DNA from: an uncultured Roseiarcus sp.
GTDB taxonomy: Bacteria > Pseudomonadota > Alphaproteobacteria > Rhizobiales > Beijerinckiaceae
Length of the DNA: 45,301 bases
Assembly: GCA_945957375.1 (NCBI GenBank)
Contig: CAMFKX010000008.1
Coordinates: forward strand, 1 to 45,301
Reading direction: 5' to 3'
The notes under the pieces: model-generated
Databases searched by the model: none
The model's input: the letters and a program-made list of their open reading frames with translations, nothing else
What the model was told of the DNA's origin: nothing
Translations under genes and position numbers: made by a program
Shown: piece by piece, positions 34,755 to 42,830 of the stretch
Layout: every line of letters begins with the position of its first letter
Position numbering within the stretch: the stretch's first letter is position 1

Positions 34755-35336
34755 TCACTCCAGCGGCGTCGCAGAGGGTTCCCAAAGGAGCGCTTGAGGC
34801 GCGAAAAGGCTCTCCGGGCCGTCGCCGAGAAGGTACTCGCTCACCATCGCCCGCGCGCGGCGCAGGCGGCTCCTGATCGCGCTCGGTGGTTCCTCGAGCG
34901 CCGCCGACATCGCGGCGATCGTGAGTTCCTCGAAATCGCGCATGAGGACCACGCGCCGGTGGTGGGCTGGCAGCGACTCGAAGGCGGCGCATAGGTCGAC
35001 CCGAAGCTGAAGATCGGTCTTGGCTGCAAGATAGGCCTCGATCCGCCGTTCCTCGGGCGATTCGCGGGAGAGCATGGATCGGAAAAGCCGCCCGCACTCC
35101 TGCCTGACGATTGCGTACAACTGGCCGGACGGCGCCGCCAGAGGTTCGAGCGCCCTGACCCTGCGCGCCGCGGCAAGCAGCGCGTCCTGGACGGCGTCGT
35201 CCAGGTCGCTCGACAGACAGTGCCGTCGTGCATAGCGTCGGGCGTTGCTTGTCGTGACCAGGAGGAGATGGTTCAGAGCGTTGAGGTCGCCGAGTTGCGC
35301 TCTCAGGATCAAGGCTTGTTGATTCTTCCGGGCCAT
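34755..35336 (-). CDS. ECF-type sigma factor, bufferin locus 2
   Basis: Sigma factor of 193 aa, paralogous to the one at 19582-20145 throughout: ALNHLLLVTTSNARRYARRH, DLDDAVQDALLAAARRV, LPAHHRRVVLMRDFEELTIA, SRLRRARAMVSEYLLGD. Region 4 contains AAMSAALEEPPSAI where locus 1 has [14 protein letters not shown]. Start 35336 (MARKNQQ) chosen because similarity to the paralog begins there. It lies 180 bp downstream of doxX on the same strand, opposite in order to locus 1, where sigma is upstream of bufA. No anti-sigma gene adjacent. Confidence 0.88.
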   Translation of the reverse strand: MARKNQQALILRAQLGDLNALNHLLLVTTSNARRYARRHCLSSDLDDAVQDALLAAARRVRALEPLAAPSGQLYAIVRQECGRLFRSMLSRESPEERRIEAYLAAKTDLQLRVDLCAAFESLPAHHRRVVLMRDFEELTIAAMSAALEEPPSAIRSRLRRARAMVSEYLLGDGPESLFAPQALLWEPSATPLE

Positions 35337-35516
35337 GGGTTCTTCCGGTTCCTGCCTTCTCGCGGATGACGATGCGGCGCCCACGACGGTCCGCGCTCCA
35401 ACTGCATTCACGAAGGTTGTCTTGGTTGACTGTTTTCACTGGTCCAAACACCCTCGATGCGGCGTCTCAAGCTGTCGTAGCCTTCGAGGCTCGCCCCGCG
35501 GTGCGCCGGCCTCCGA

Positions 35517-36041
35517 TCAATGCGCAGCGACCGCCAGGCTGGAGGCTTCTTCGGCGGGCGCAAACCTTCGGCGCCAGCCGATCAGCCGGTCGAGCGAGAG
35601 GGCGCCCGGACCGAGGGCGATGACGCCGAGAGCGAGCCCCGCCCAGGGCAGATGGAAGTTCGACCATCCGTCCGGGACCACGAGCTGGATCACCCCGGTC
35701 ATGGCGAGGAGGCCGAGCGCGACGAAACGCGTGCCGAGGCCCAGCACAAGCAGGATCGGCAAGATGATCTCGGCGGTCCCGACGAGGTGGGCGACGACGT
35801 CCGGAAACGGAAAGGCGTAAGCCTGCCCGAAAATGTGCAGCTTGAACTCTTCCGAGAACAGGTACTCGGCGGTCGGCGACAAGGAGAGAAATCCATCCCA
35901 GCGCGTCAGCCCCGACAGGAAGAAAGGGACCGCCAACCCGAGCCGCATCACGGGCGGCGCGACGAGGCGGCCCGCTACGCCGAGCCCGTCCCACAGAGCG
36001 CCAACGCCACCGGCGATAAGGGTTCGCAAGGAGGACGTCAT
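35517..36041 (-). CDS. DoxX-family membrane protein (bufferin-associated, BufD-like)
   Basis: Membrane protein of 174 aa with about four helices (31-48, 82-100, 105-123, 132-150). LFSEEFKLHIFGQAYAFPFP and VGTAEIILPILLVLGLGTRF are typical of the DoxX proteins found in bufferin operons. Its ATG overlaps the TGA of the bufC remnant (ATGA), showing that it was once the last gene of a complete buf operon. Its counterpart in locus 1 is a 46-codon remnant at 17174-17311. Role unproven; DoxX proteins are linked to membrane thiol or quinone redox. Confidence 0.87.
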   Translation of the reverse strand: MTSSLRTLIAGGVGALWDGLGVAGRLVAPPVMRLGLAVPFFLSGLTRWDGFLSLSPTAEYLFSEEFKLHIFGQAYAFPFPDVVAHLVGTAEIILPILLVLGLGTRFVALGLLAMTGVIQLVVPDGWSNFHLPWAGLALGVIALGPGALSLDRLIGWRRRFAPAEEASSLAVAAH

Positions 36042-36164
36042 GACCGTGTCTCCAAAGTTATGGAAGCATTCTTGCCGACCATCGCGACGACCGCGTCTGT
36101 TGAGAAAAGGCTGACGAGATCGCCCGTGATGTCGAAGTCGACTCTGGCAGGCGCGATTCGCCAG
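36038..36164 (-). pseudogene. bufC remnant (C-terminal ~40 codons only)
   Basis: Read on the minus strand to the TGA at 36038, the sequence gives VDFDITGDLVSLFSTDAVVA, then MVGKNASITLETRS. It aligns with the C-terminus of BufC in locus 1 ([34 protein letters not shown]). The similarity stops at 36164, where the identical 504-bp bufA block begins. All of bufB and roughly 85% of bufC are therefore missing from this locus. The remnant has diverged from locus 1, so it is an old paralog rather than a recent copy. Confidence 0.85.
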
Positions 36165-36668
36165 AGAGTCGTCCTGGATCATGGGGAGCGACGGGCGCAG
36201 ACTGGCGCGCCCGTCTTTAGCAAGGACGGCGGCTACGCCTTGGGGGTGAGGCTGCCGTGGCCGTTCGGGGTCGCCATCGCCTCGCACGTGCCCTTCGGCA
36301 CGAGCTTCCAGGCATTGCCCTCGTAGTCGACCTTGCTGGTCCCGGCGCACGACGTGCCGGCGCCGGCGAAGCAGTCGTTATGTCCCTTGAGGGCGACGCC
36401 GTAGCACTTGTCGAACTTTCCGGTCTTCATCGCAGCCATGGCCTTGGCCTGGTTCTCCTTCATCATCTTCATCATGGCGGCGTCGTCGGCCGACGCCGGC
36501 CCGGCGGAAAGCGAGCCGAGCGCCGTCACGAAGGCGCCGGCGACGAGAGCGGAAAGCGTGCGATTGGACATGTGTCTTCCTCCGAATGGGATCCCGATTC
36601 CGACGCCGCTCCTCGACCTCCGTGGCGCCCCACTTGGGGTCCCCGCCGCGAAGCCGAACGCGCCGTCA
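36165..36668. repeat. 504-bp direct repeat carrying bufA, copy 2
   Basis: Reads identical by eye to 18984-19487. At its left edge it changes abruptly to the diverged bufC remnant. At its right edge it passes into a region that is still alignable with locus 1 at the same offset (17181) but is no longer identical. Confidence 0.93.
36233..36571 (-). CDS. bufA: Bufferin precursor BufA, copy 2 (orphan, DUF2282)
   Basis: 112-aa precursor identical to copy 1: signal peptide 1-28, cysteines C56, C67, C75, C96. It keeps its ribosome site, but the following bufB and bufC are deleted, so modification would depend on BufB/BufC encoded at 17308-18982. The intact open frame, with no lesion, argues that it is still used or was copied very recently. 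Its upstream region beyond the repeat differs from copy 1, so expression could differ. Confidence 0.92.
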   Translation of the reverse strand: MSNRTLSALVAGAFVTALGSLSAGPASADDAAMMKMMKENQAKAMAAMKTGKFDKCYGVALKGHNDCFAGAGTSCAGTSKVDYEGNAWKLVPKGTCEAMATPNGHGSLTPKA

Positions 36669-36692
36669 CCCTGCTAGAGGATCGGGATCAGG

Positions 36693-36703
36693 AAAACGGT
36701 TCG
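36693..36703 (-). promoter_or_regulatory. Conserved upstream element of bufA copy 2
   Basis: CGAACCGTTTT (minus strand) at the same distance from bufA as in copy 1, outside the identical block. A GAGAAAAAATTCCG stretch (minus strand) also resembles the copy 1 upstream sequence. Candidate sigma-dependent promoter element. Confidence 0.35.
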
Positions 36704-36933
36704 CTCTGCGACGGAATTTTTTCTCGCCTGCGATCAGCGCGCCGCATCTCCGCCGCCTCGGCCTCGAACCCTCCGAGTCGGCGTCCCACGCGCGGCCGGC
36801 GAAGCGCCAGGCCCACTTTCCGAAACCGGCCGTCTGCAGCGTTGGGCGTCTTCATCGCCGTGGGTCGGGCCGTCAGATCGCACTGCCCCCAGTCGCGGCC
36901 TTCGTCGCGGTCACGGGCGCCTGACCGCGGTTC

Positions 36934-38007
36934 TCACAGGCGCGCCGTTCGCCACCAGCCATACGCCGCCTCCGCCGCGGCGAGCGCGCCTTCGAGATAG
37001 CCGCCGAACTCCGGAGCGATCTCCGCCCCGGCCAGCGCGATCCGTTCGCTCCAGGGCGCAGGCCAGGCGATCGGCCGATAGTCCGGATGACGATCGAGCG
37101 GCGTCGCGTCCGCCTCGGTCGCCGTGAACGGCTCGCGCGCCCAGTCCTGGACGATCACGTCGCGCGGGCGGCCGGCTTCCGGCCCGAAGAGCGCGCCGAG
37201 TTGCCGCGCGACCAGCCCGGCGAGTTCCTCCCGCCGTCCGGTGCGCAGGCTCGCGGGCCAGAGAAAAAAGCCCACGAGGGCGCCCTCGGCCGCGCCCGCG
37301 AGGCTCGCGTCGTGAATCTCCCCGAGCGGGCCGCGCCGGCTGAAGGCGCCACCCGACAGGCCCGCCTCCCGCCACCAGGGTCGATTGTAGAGTGCGAGCG
37401 CCTTGGCCTGACCGGCCATCCAGCCGGGAACGGCGGAAAGCGCTGCCCATACGGATGGCGGCAAGGCCGGCTCGAACGCGATGCGGCAAACCAGTCTCGG
37501 CGGCAGGGCGAGCGCCACGCGGGCCGCCCGAAGCGTCGCCGGTCCTGCCGGGCCCTGCGCTTCCACCTCGACGCCGGACTCGGTGAGCGCGATCCGCCGG
37601 ACCGTGTGCTCGGGCCGGATCGCGCTTCGAGGGAGCCCTGCTGCGAACGCATCCGCCAGCGCCGTGACGCCGCCCACGAGCCGCATGCTCGGCGGCTCCT
37701 GCGCAAACCCGCGGGGAAGGCGCTGGACGAGACCCTTTTCGTCCTCGAATACGAAACCGCCCGCTTCGGATTGCTCGAAGATGGTCAATCCCGCGGCCCG
37801 GATCGCTCCGGCGATGCGCGGCTGCACCGAAGGCCAGACCCAGGCGGGGCCGAGGTCGTAGGCGCCGGCGGCGGTCGCGTGGGAAAGCGCTCGTCCCCCG
37901 ATGCGAGGGCGCGCCTCAAGAACGAGAACGTCCGCGCCGTGCGACGCGGCGGCCTTCGCGAGCGCAAGGCCGGAAAGGCCGGCGCCGACGACGATGAGGT
38001 CGACCAC
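36934..38007 (-). CDS. FAD-dependent amine-oxidase-like protein
   Basis: Flavoprotein of 357 aa in the amino-oxidase/monoamine-oxidase fold. N-terminal GAGLSGLALA (8-17), the ARPRIGGRALS dinucleotide-binding extension, a mid-protein ALALPPRLVCRI segment, and the C-terminal FAD motif ERIALAGAEIAPEFGGYLEG. GTG 38007 is chosen because it directly precedes the FAD-binding strand and follows the cupin stop by 7 bp. An upstream extension would run far into the cupin gene. No signal peptide. The oxidised substrate is unknown. Confidence 0.82.
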   Translation of the reverse strand: MVDLIVVGAGLSGLALAKAAASHGADVLVLEARPRIGGRALSHATAAGAYDLGPAWVWPSVQPRIAGAIRAAGLTIFEQSEAGGFVFEDEKGLVQRLPRGFAQEPPSMRLVGGVTALADAFAAGLPRSAIRPEHTVRRIALTESGVEVEAQGPAGPATLRAARVALALPPRLVCRIAFEPALPPSVWAALSAVPGWMAGQAKALALYNRPWWREAGLSGGAFSRRGPLGEIHDASLAGAAEGALVGFFLWPASLRTGRREELAGLVARQLGALFGPEAGRPRDVIVQDWAREPFTATEADATPLDRHPDYRPIAWPAPWSERIALAGAEIAPEFGGYLEGALAAAEAAYGWWRTARL

Positions 38008-38014
38008 GGGCGGC

Positions 38015-38668
38015 TCAGCCGAGATGGCCGCTCTTGCGGTAGACGAGGGCGCCGCCCGCGCTCGCCATCGCCAGAGCGGAGCCAGCCGGCCGGCGCAGCC
38101 AGGTTTCGGGGCCGTACGCGACGCCGTCGATTTCGAGATCCCCCTCGACGACGAAAAGCTCGACGCCCCGCGGCCAGGATTCAGACCCTGAGCGACCACT
38201 CGGCGCCAGTTTGAGCATGACCACCTGCTCCCAAGGCGCCTCGAACAGAACCGCCTCGCTCAGACCCGCGCCAAGATCGCGCCAAAGCGCCGGATCGCGC
38301 GCGTCGAGGCAGACCGGCCTGCGCTCCTCGGCGGGCATCTGCCGCAGCTTGACGAAAATGAGCGCGCCCGGCCCGCTGGAGGGCGCATGGGCCGAGCCTG
38401 GCGGATTGCGCACGTAGGAGCCCGCGGGGAAATTCCCGCTCTCGTCCGAGAAGACGCCCTTGAGCACCAGGAACTCCTCGCCCGCGCCGTGGGTGTGAGG
38501 GGAGAAGGACGAGCCCGGCGCATAGCGGACGAGCGAGGTGGCGCGCGCCACCTCGTCGCCATCGCGCTCAAGCATCCGCCGCTCGACGCCGGGAATGGGC
38601 GAGGGGACCCAGGCGAGCATCGTGCCGTCGACGGTGGCGGGTTCGGAGAGATCGGCGTGGATCTGCAT
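38015..38668 (-). CDS. Bicupin protein (ChrR-like cupin)
   Basis: Protein of 217 aa with two cupin-like halves. The first keeps metal-ligand residues FSPHTHGAGEEFLVLKGVFS and GSYVRNPPGSAHAPSS, the pattern of the C-terminal cupin of ChrR-type anti-sigma proteins. The second (ESWPRGVELFVVEGDLEI) lacks the histidines. No zinc-finger anti-sigma domain precedes it, so it is not a full ChrR. Seven bases separate it from the flavoprotein; the two probably act together. Confidence 0.8.
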   Translation of the reverse strand: MQIHADLSEPATVDGTMLAWVPSPIPGVERRMLERDGDEVARATSLVRYAPGSSFSPHTHGAGEEFLVLKGVFSDESGNFPAGSYVRNPPGSAHAPSSGPGALIFVKLRQMPAEERRPVCLDARDPALWRDLGAGLSEAVLFEAPWEQVVMLKLAPSGRSGSESWPRGVELFVVEGDLEIDGVAYGPETWLRRPAGSALAMASAGGALVYRKSGHLG

Positions 38669-38784
38669 GGGCGGGGCGGGTGGGAGAGGTTGAACCTAGT
38701 GTTAGCCGGATGGCGGCCGTGAGGCCAGCCTTACCGGCCGACCGCCTCGGAACTGGGAGGCCGAGAAATCGGCGTTCAGGTGGT

Positions 38785-38960
38785 TCAGGCCGAGCGGCGC
38801 GCGACGATGACGACTTCCTGTCCTTGCGAGAAGCGATAAATTTCCGGTTTCATGCCTTCAGCGGCAAAGGCTTCGGCGATTTCTTCGGCGCGGAGCAGAT
38901 GGTTGCCCTGCACATGTTCGGAAAGGTTTTGGAACGAGAGGCCCCTTCGCGCCGGTTCGC
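38785..38960 (-). pseudogene. C-terminal fragment of an unidentified protein
   Basis: A frame with no start reads LSEHVQGNHLLRAEEIAEAF, AAEGMKPEIYRFSQGQEVVI, VARRSA and stop at 38785. It looks like the natural C-terminus of a soluble enzyme (a methyltransferase-like tail is possible, unproven). It abuts the truncated dsbA in another frame, so it seems to be the end of a gene whose beginning was lost in the same rearrangement. Confidence 0.4.
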
Positions 38961-39379
38961 GTAGCGCCGCCCGGTCGGCCGGCCTCGGCCATGCGGTCGC
39001 GGGTGCTGCGCCCGGGAGAGGCCATCAGCGCCGCGTGGGCCTGCTCGTACTTGCCCTGGTATTTGGCGGCCAGCGCCATTCGGGCGCCATCCACTGACGA
39101 CGCGGCGAGGATCGGCCAATCCTTGTAGACGAGGCGGACGCCCCCGTCGGCGGCGACAAGCCTCGCGAGCGCCGGCGTCACCTTCTTGCAGAACGGACAA
39201 TTGTAATCGAGGAAGGCGACGATCGTGACGTCGCCGCCGGGATTGCCGCCGACCGGCGCATCAGGATCGTTGAGTATGGCCTCGACGTTGATGGGGACGC
39301 GCCCGGCCGCGCCGGGCGCCGAGAACGACGGCGAGACGAGAGCCGCGGCGGCAAAGGCGAGGAGGATTCTGCGGTTCAT
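38858..39379 (-). pseudogene. Truncated DsbA-family thiol oxidoreductase
   Basis: Starts MNRRILLAFAAAALV (signal peptide 1-26). The thioredoxin-fold part has the CPFC active site (C61, C64) in FLDYNCPFCKKVTPALARL, then VRLVYKDWPILAASSVDGAR and the helical YQGKYEQAHAALMASPGR. After about residue 137 (near 38977) the sequence becomes low-complexity Arg/Pro-rich and the cis-Pro loop and C-terminus expected for a ~200-aa DsbA are missing. It is therefore probably non-functional. Confidence 0.7.
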
Positions 39380-39668
39380 CGAAACATGCCAATGTCTTGA
39401 TGGATTGACTTCAAGCTCGTTCGAGGAAACGGCGCGCTTGCGACGCCGCGGCGATAGCAAGCCCATCTCGCCGCCATGCGCACGATCCGCGCGGCGTGCA
39501 CATGACAGACGATGTCGCCGTCGGGGCGAGAACACGGATCTCGGGCGCGCGATCTCCGGCATGGTCTTCTGCCGGCGCGCCTGACGCAGCAGCATTCCGG
39601 CATGAAGACGGGAGGCGCGTGGCGAATCTTGTCGTGCTGAATCGGCAGCGCTCGGGTAGTCATGCCGG
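39380..39668. other. Intergenic region
   Basis: Upstream of the truncated dsbA and downstream of the truncated methyltransferase. No gene, repeat or clear terminator recognised. Confidence 0.3.
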
Positions 39669-40140
39669 TCACGACGCCGGCAGTGCAGGCAGCCGCCGGA
39701 ACACGCTGCACTGGAACGACTGCGCCGAACCCCAGGGCGTGACATGCTCGCGCCGTTGCGTGCTGATCAGCCGGAACTCGTCGCCGAGGGTTCGCCCTAG
39801 AGGCTCGGCGTCGTAGCGTTGCACCGGCAGGCCGCTGCACGTATCCGGGCCGTCCGGGGCGAAGGTCGCAATGACGGCGTGACCGTCGGGCTTCAGCGCT
39901 CGTTTCAGCCGCGAAAGGTAGGCAGCTCGCTCGGATTCGGCGACCAGGAAATGGAACGCGGCCCGATCATGCCAGAGGTCGTAGGGCCTCGGCGGCTCCC
40001 ACTCGGTGATGTCGGCCACGATCCAGTGGATGCGGTCGGCGAGGTTGCCGACGCGCGCCCGAGCGGCTGCAAGAGCCGCCGCCGACAGATCCAGCACGGT
40101 CACGTCCAGAAAACCGCGATCCAGCAACGCCTCCGCCAGG
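39669..40140 (-). pseudogene. Class I SAM methyltransferase, 5'-truncated
   Basis: The visible part begins AEALLDRGFLDVTVLDLSAA and continues IHWIVADITEWEPPRPYDLW, HDRAAFHFLVAESERAAYLS and ALKPDGHAVIATFAPDGPDT, a recognisable class I methyltransferase. About 45 N-terminal residues, including the glycine-rich SAM-binding motif I, are missing. An ATG at 40151 gives a short open frame but no complete enzyme. The break coincides with the start of the truncated rhodanese on the other strand. Confidence 0.75.
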
Positions 40141-40356
40141 GCCCTCAACATCTCGCTGGCCGACCTCGACCGTCGGCTCGCCGAGTTGCCATCCGGCCGC
40201 GAGACCGTCGCCTACTGCCGCGGACCCTACTGCGTTCTCTCCTTCGAGGCGGTTGCCATGCTGCGCGCGCGCGGTTACGCGGTCCACCGCCTGGAGGATG
40301 GCTATCCTGAATGGAAAGCGGCCGGGCTGCCCATCGATGCGGCCGCGATTGCCTGA
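40141..40356 (+). pseudogene. Rhodanese domain, 5'-truncated (ArsR-rhodanese type)
   Basis: Only the second half of a rhodanese remains: ALNISLADLDRRLAELPSGR, then ETVAYCRGPYCVLSFEAVAM with the catalytic-loop cysteine of YCRGPYC, and HRLEDGYPEWKAAGLP before the stop. This sequence type usually follows an ArsR helix-turn-helix domain, which is absent. No start codon in frame near the break. Confidence 0.75.
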
Positions 40357-40568
40357 TTGAGCGCCCTGAAGACCTGGCTTTCGGGGTCGATGGAAGGCGA
40401 CCACCGAAACTGACCCTCCCGCACGCACGGGTCGAGTCGCACACCGACTTTCACCGGCCGGGGTGACCAATCGGGTCGACGTCCGAACGCCGCAGCCTAT
40501 CGCAGGCGCGCGCGGGGAACCGCGCGCCGCATGACAGGTTTTGTCGGCAAGGTTCCCAGAGGTTCCCA

Positions 40569-41303
40569 ATGGTCCCGCCCTGGCTGCATGTTCTGTCGAT
40601 CGCCTATCTGGCGCTGGGAGCGGCGTCGGCGCTCGCGATCGCCATCGATCTCTCCGGGCGACCCCAGCACATGTGGATCATGAACGTCGTCTGGCCAGTC
40701 ACCGCCCTGTTCGGCACGGTCTGGGTCGTCTGGCAATATTTCGTGTATGCGCGACTGGCGAGCCGCCAGAACGTTCAGGCCGCGATGAAGCGGAAGCAGG
40801 ATCCCCCCAACAGGACGGACACCCCGTATCCGGTCATGGTGGCCAACGGGGCGCTTCATTGCGGCGGCGGATGCACGCTCGGCGATATCGCGGCCGAATG
40901 GCTGGTCTTCGCGGTCCCCGCGATCTCGGTCGCCTTCGGCTGGCACTGGGCGTTTCGCGACCGCATCTTCGCCGACTGGATCGTCGATTACCTCTTCGCC
41001 TACGTACTCGGAATCGTCTTCCAGTACTTCACGATCGCGCCGATGCGCGGCCTGTCGCTGGGGCAAGGCCTCGTGGCCGCGGTCAAGGCCGACACGCTGT
41101 CGCTGACGGCATGGCAGATCGGCATGTACGGCTTCATGGCGATCGCCCAGTTCCTGATCTTCCGCAGGGCCTTGGGCGTGAAGCTCGAGATCGACAGCGT
41201 CGAGTTCGGGTTCATGATGCAACTCGCCATGCTGGCCGGCTTCCTGACGTCGTATCCGGTGAACTGGTGGCTGATCCGCGCCGGACTGAAGGAGAGGATG
41301 TGA
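40569..41303 (+). CDS. DUF4396-domain membrane protein
   Basis: Membrane protein of 244 aa with about six helices. A central loop carries the family mark ALHCGGGCTLGDIAAEWL, with H97, C98 and C102 that could bind a metal. DUF4396 proteins are often encoded beside copper/heavy-metal genes, but their function is not established. A second half (residues 105-240) has QYFTIAPMRGLSLGQGL and GFLTSYPVNWWLIRAGLKER. AGAGG precedes ATG 40569. It is intact, unlike most genes around it. Confidence 0.85.
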   Translation: MVPPWLHVLSIAYLALGAASALAIAIDLSGRPQHMWIMNVVWPVTALFGTVWVVWQYFVYARLASRQNVQAAMKRKQDPPNRTDTPYPVMVANGALHCGGGCTLGDIAAEWLVFAVPAISVAFGWHWAFRDRIFADWIVDYLFAYVLGIVFQYFTIAPMRGLSLGQGLVAAVKADTLSLTAWQIGMYGFMAIAQFLIFRRALGVKLEIDSVEFGFMMQLAMLAGFLTSYPVNWWLIRAGLKERM

Positions 41304-41431
41304 ACCTCTCGGCGTTCGCGGGGCCGGCCTGAACGGCGCCGCCAAACTTCCGGCGTCCGGTCGAGGCAAGCGCTGACGGACCGGCACGGCGCCGAGGGGG
41401 ACCAGCGGCGCGGCCGTGCTAAAGCGACCCC

Positions 41432-42028
41432 ATGTCTCCAGAAACGAAGAACTAGGAATTGCGCCGAGCGGTTCGCCTCGTTGCGGTTCTCAATCTCGCC
41501 TACTTCGGCGTCGAGTTCGGCGTGGCTCTCGCCATCGGCTCGGTATCGCTCTTTGCCGACAGCGTCGACTTTCTCGAAGACGCCTCGGTCAATCTCCTGA
41601 TCGCGGTCGCCCTGGGGTGGACGCCGCGCAACCGGGCGCGGCTCGGGATGGCGCTGTCTGGACTCCTGCTCGTGCCCGCGTTGGCGACGATCTGGATGGC
41701 GTGGCGGAAGTTCGGCGAACCGCTGGCGCCGGAACCATTGCCACTGACATTGACCGGGCTCGGCGCGCTCCTTGTGAACCTGAGTTGCGCGCTCCTTCTG
41801 ACGCGCTACCGCCATCACAGCGGCAGTCTGACCCGGGCGGCTTTCCTCTCCGCTCGAAACGACGTCTTGGCGAACGTCGCGATCATTGCCGCCGGCGTGG
41901 CGACGGCTCTTGTCTGGCGGTCCGCGTGGCCGGACCTGGTTGCCGGCATCGGCATCGCCGCGCTCAATTCCGACGCTGCGCGTCAGGTCTGGACGGCGGC
42001 GCGGGAAGAGCACCGGGCGGAAGCGTAG
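41432..42028 (+). pseudogene. CDF-like cation transporter with an in-frame amber codon near the start
   Basis: From ATG 41432 the frame reads MSPETKN, then TAG at 41453-41455, then ELRRAVRLVAVLNLAYFGVE and on to 42028. The body is a 189-residue cation-transporter-like protein with metal-site candidates ADSVDFLEDASVN and SARNDVLANVAII and about five or six helices. It lacks the cytosolic C-terminal domain of full CDF exporters, as in a known short subgroup. It may restart at TTG 41459, but a ribosome site at proper spacing is not visible. A CAG-to-TAG change would explain the stop. Confidence 0.6.
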
Positions 42029-42057
42029 CGATCTGGTGCCGAGGTGGAGGCCGCCGA

Positions 42058-42653
42058 TCAAGCGATCGCCGCGGAGTCCTCCGTCACCAGATAGAGCAGC
42101 GCGATCAGCCCGAAGGCGAAGGCGACCGCCTGCCACGCCCGGGACAGCCCGCTGAGCGGCTGAGCGACGAGGACGCCGAGCGGCACGGCGAGGGAGACCC
42201 CGACCGCCGACGCGATCACCGCGCCCTGGCCCCGATCCTTGCCGAACGCGCCGGCGATCGAGAGTCCGAGAACAGGAATTCGATGGCGAGCACGATGGCC
42301 AGGAGAACGCCCTGCCGCTGGCCCGCGTTGAAACCGAGGCCCAGCACGAGTCCATCGATCAATGCGTCCACCGCGGACGCCGCAAGTAGTCCGACCGGGC
42401 TCTGTTCGGCGCTCACTGTGACACGTCGCAGCAGAAGCATGGCGACGACGCCGACACCGCCTCCCCCCACGACGGGCCACACGGCGTTCTGCCGGATGGC
42501 GTCGGGCAATAACTCCCCAGCGGCGGCGTAGAACACGACTCCTGCCGCGAAATGCTGAACCACGCCGACGACACGGGGAGACGGTGAGCGCACCGCGGTG
42601 CAGGTCGCTCCCAACGCCGCCACGACCACCGGACTGAAGGCGTACGGCCACAT
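42058..42653 (-). pseudogene. ZIP-like metal transporter, frameshifted
   Basis: Starts MWPYAFSPVVVAALGA at 42653 and reads VVQHFAAGVVFYAAAGELLP, SAVDALIDGLVLGLGF and LLAIVLAIEFLF in one frame. After about 42270 the product continues in the next frame as LGLSIAGAFGKDRGQGAVIA and on to TEDSAAIA at 42058. One missing base (TTCCTCGGA read as TTCTCGGA) would restore it. The usual ZIP histidines of TM4 are replaced by Asp (DALIDGL), so this is an atypical subgroup. It could be a real pseudogene or a base-calling error. Confidence 0.7.
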
Positions 42654-42830
42654 GAAACGTTCCGGTCTGGGCGATCGTCCGCAAGGGAGCCACTTCCGGA
42701 ACGACCGCGCTCGCCCGTTGTTCTGCTGACGGAAGCGCACGCGCGACCCGAAACGGCCATGTTTTTTGTCGGATTCCTGTTGTTGACGGTCCTGAGCCAG
42801 ATCATGCCGTGACCGGGGATGGCGAGGCGC

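Noticed and set aside
35517-36350. 277-codon frame that would extend DoxX upstream through the bufC remnant into the bufA repeat
   Set aside because: The extension is in the wrong frame for both bufC and bufA, and the true doxX ATG at 36041 overlaps the bufC stop.
38015-38668. Cupin considered as a ChrR anti-sigma factor
   Set aside because: It lacks the N-terminal zinc-binding anti-sigma domain and no sigma gene is adjacent.
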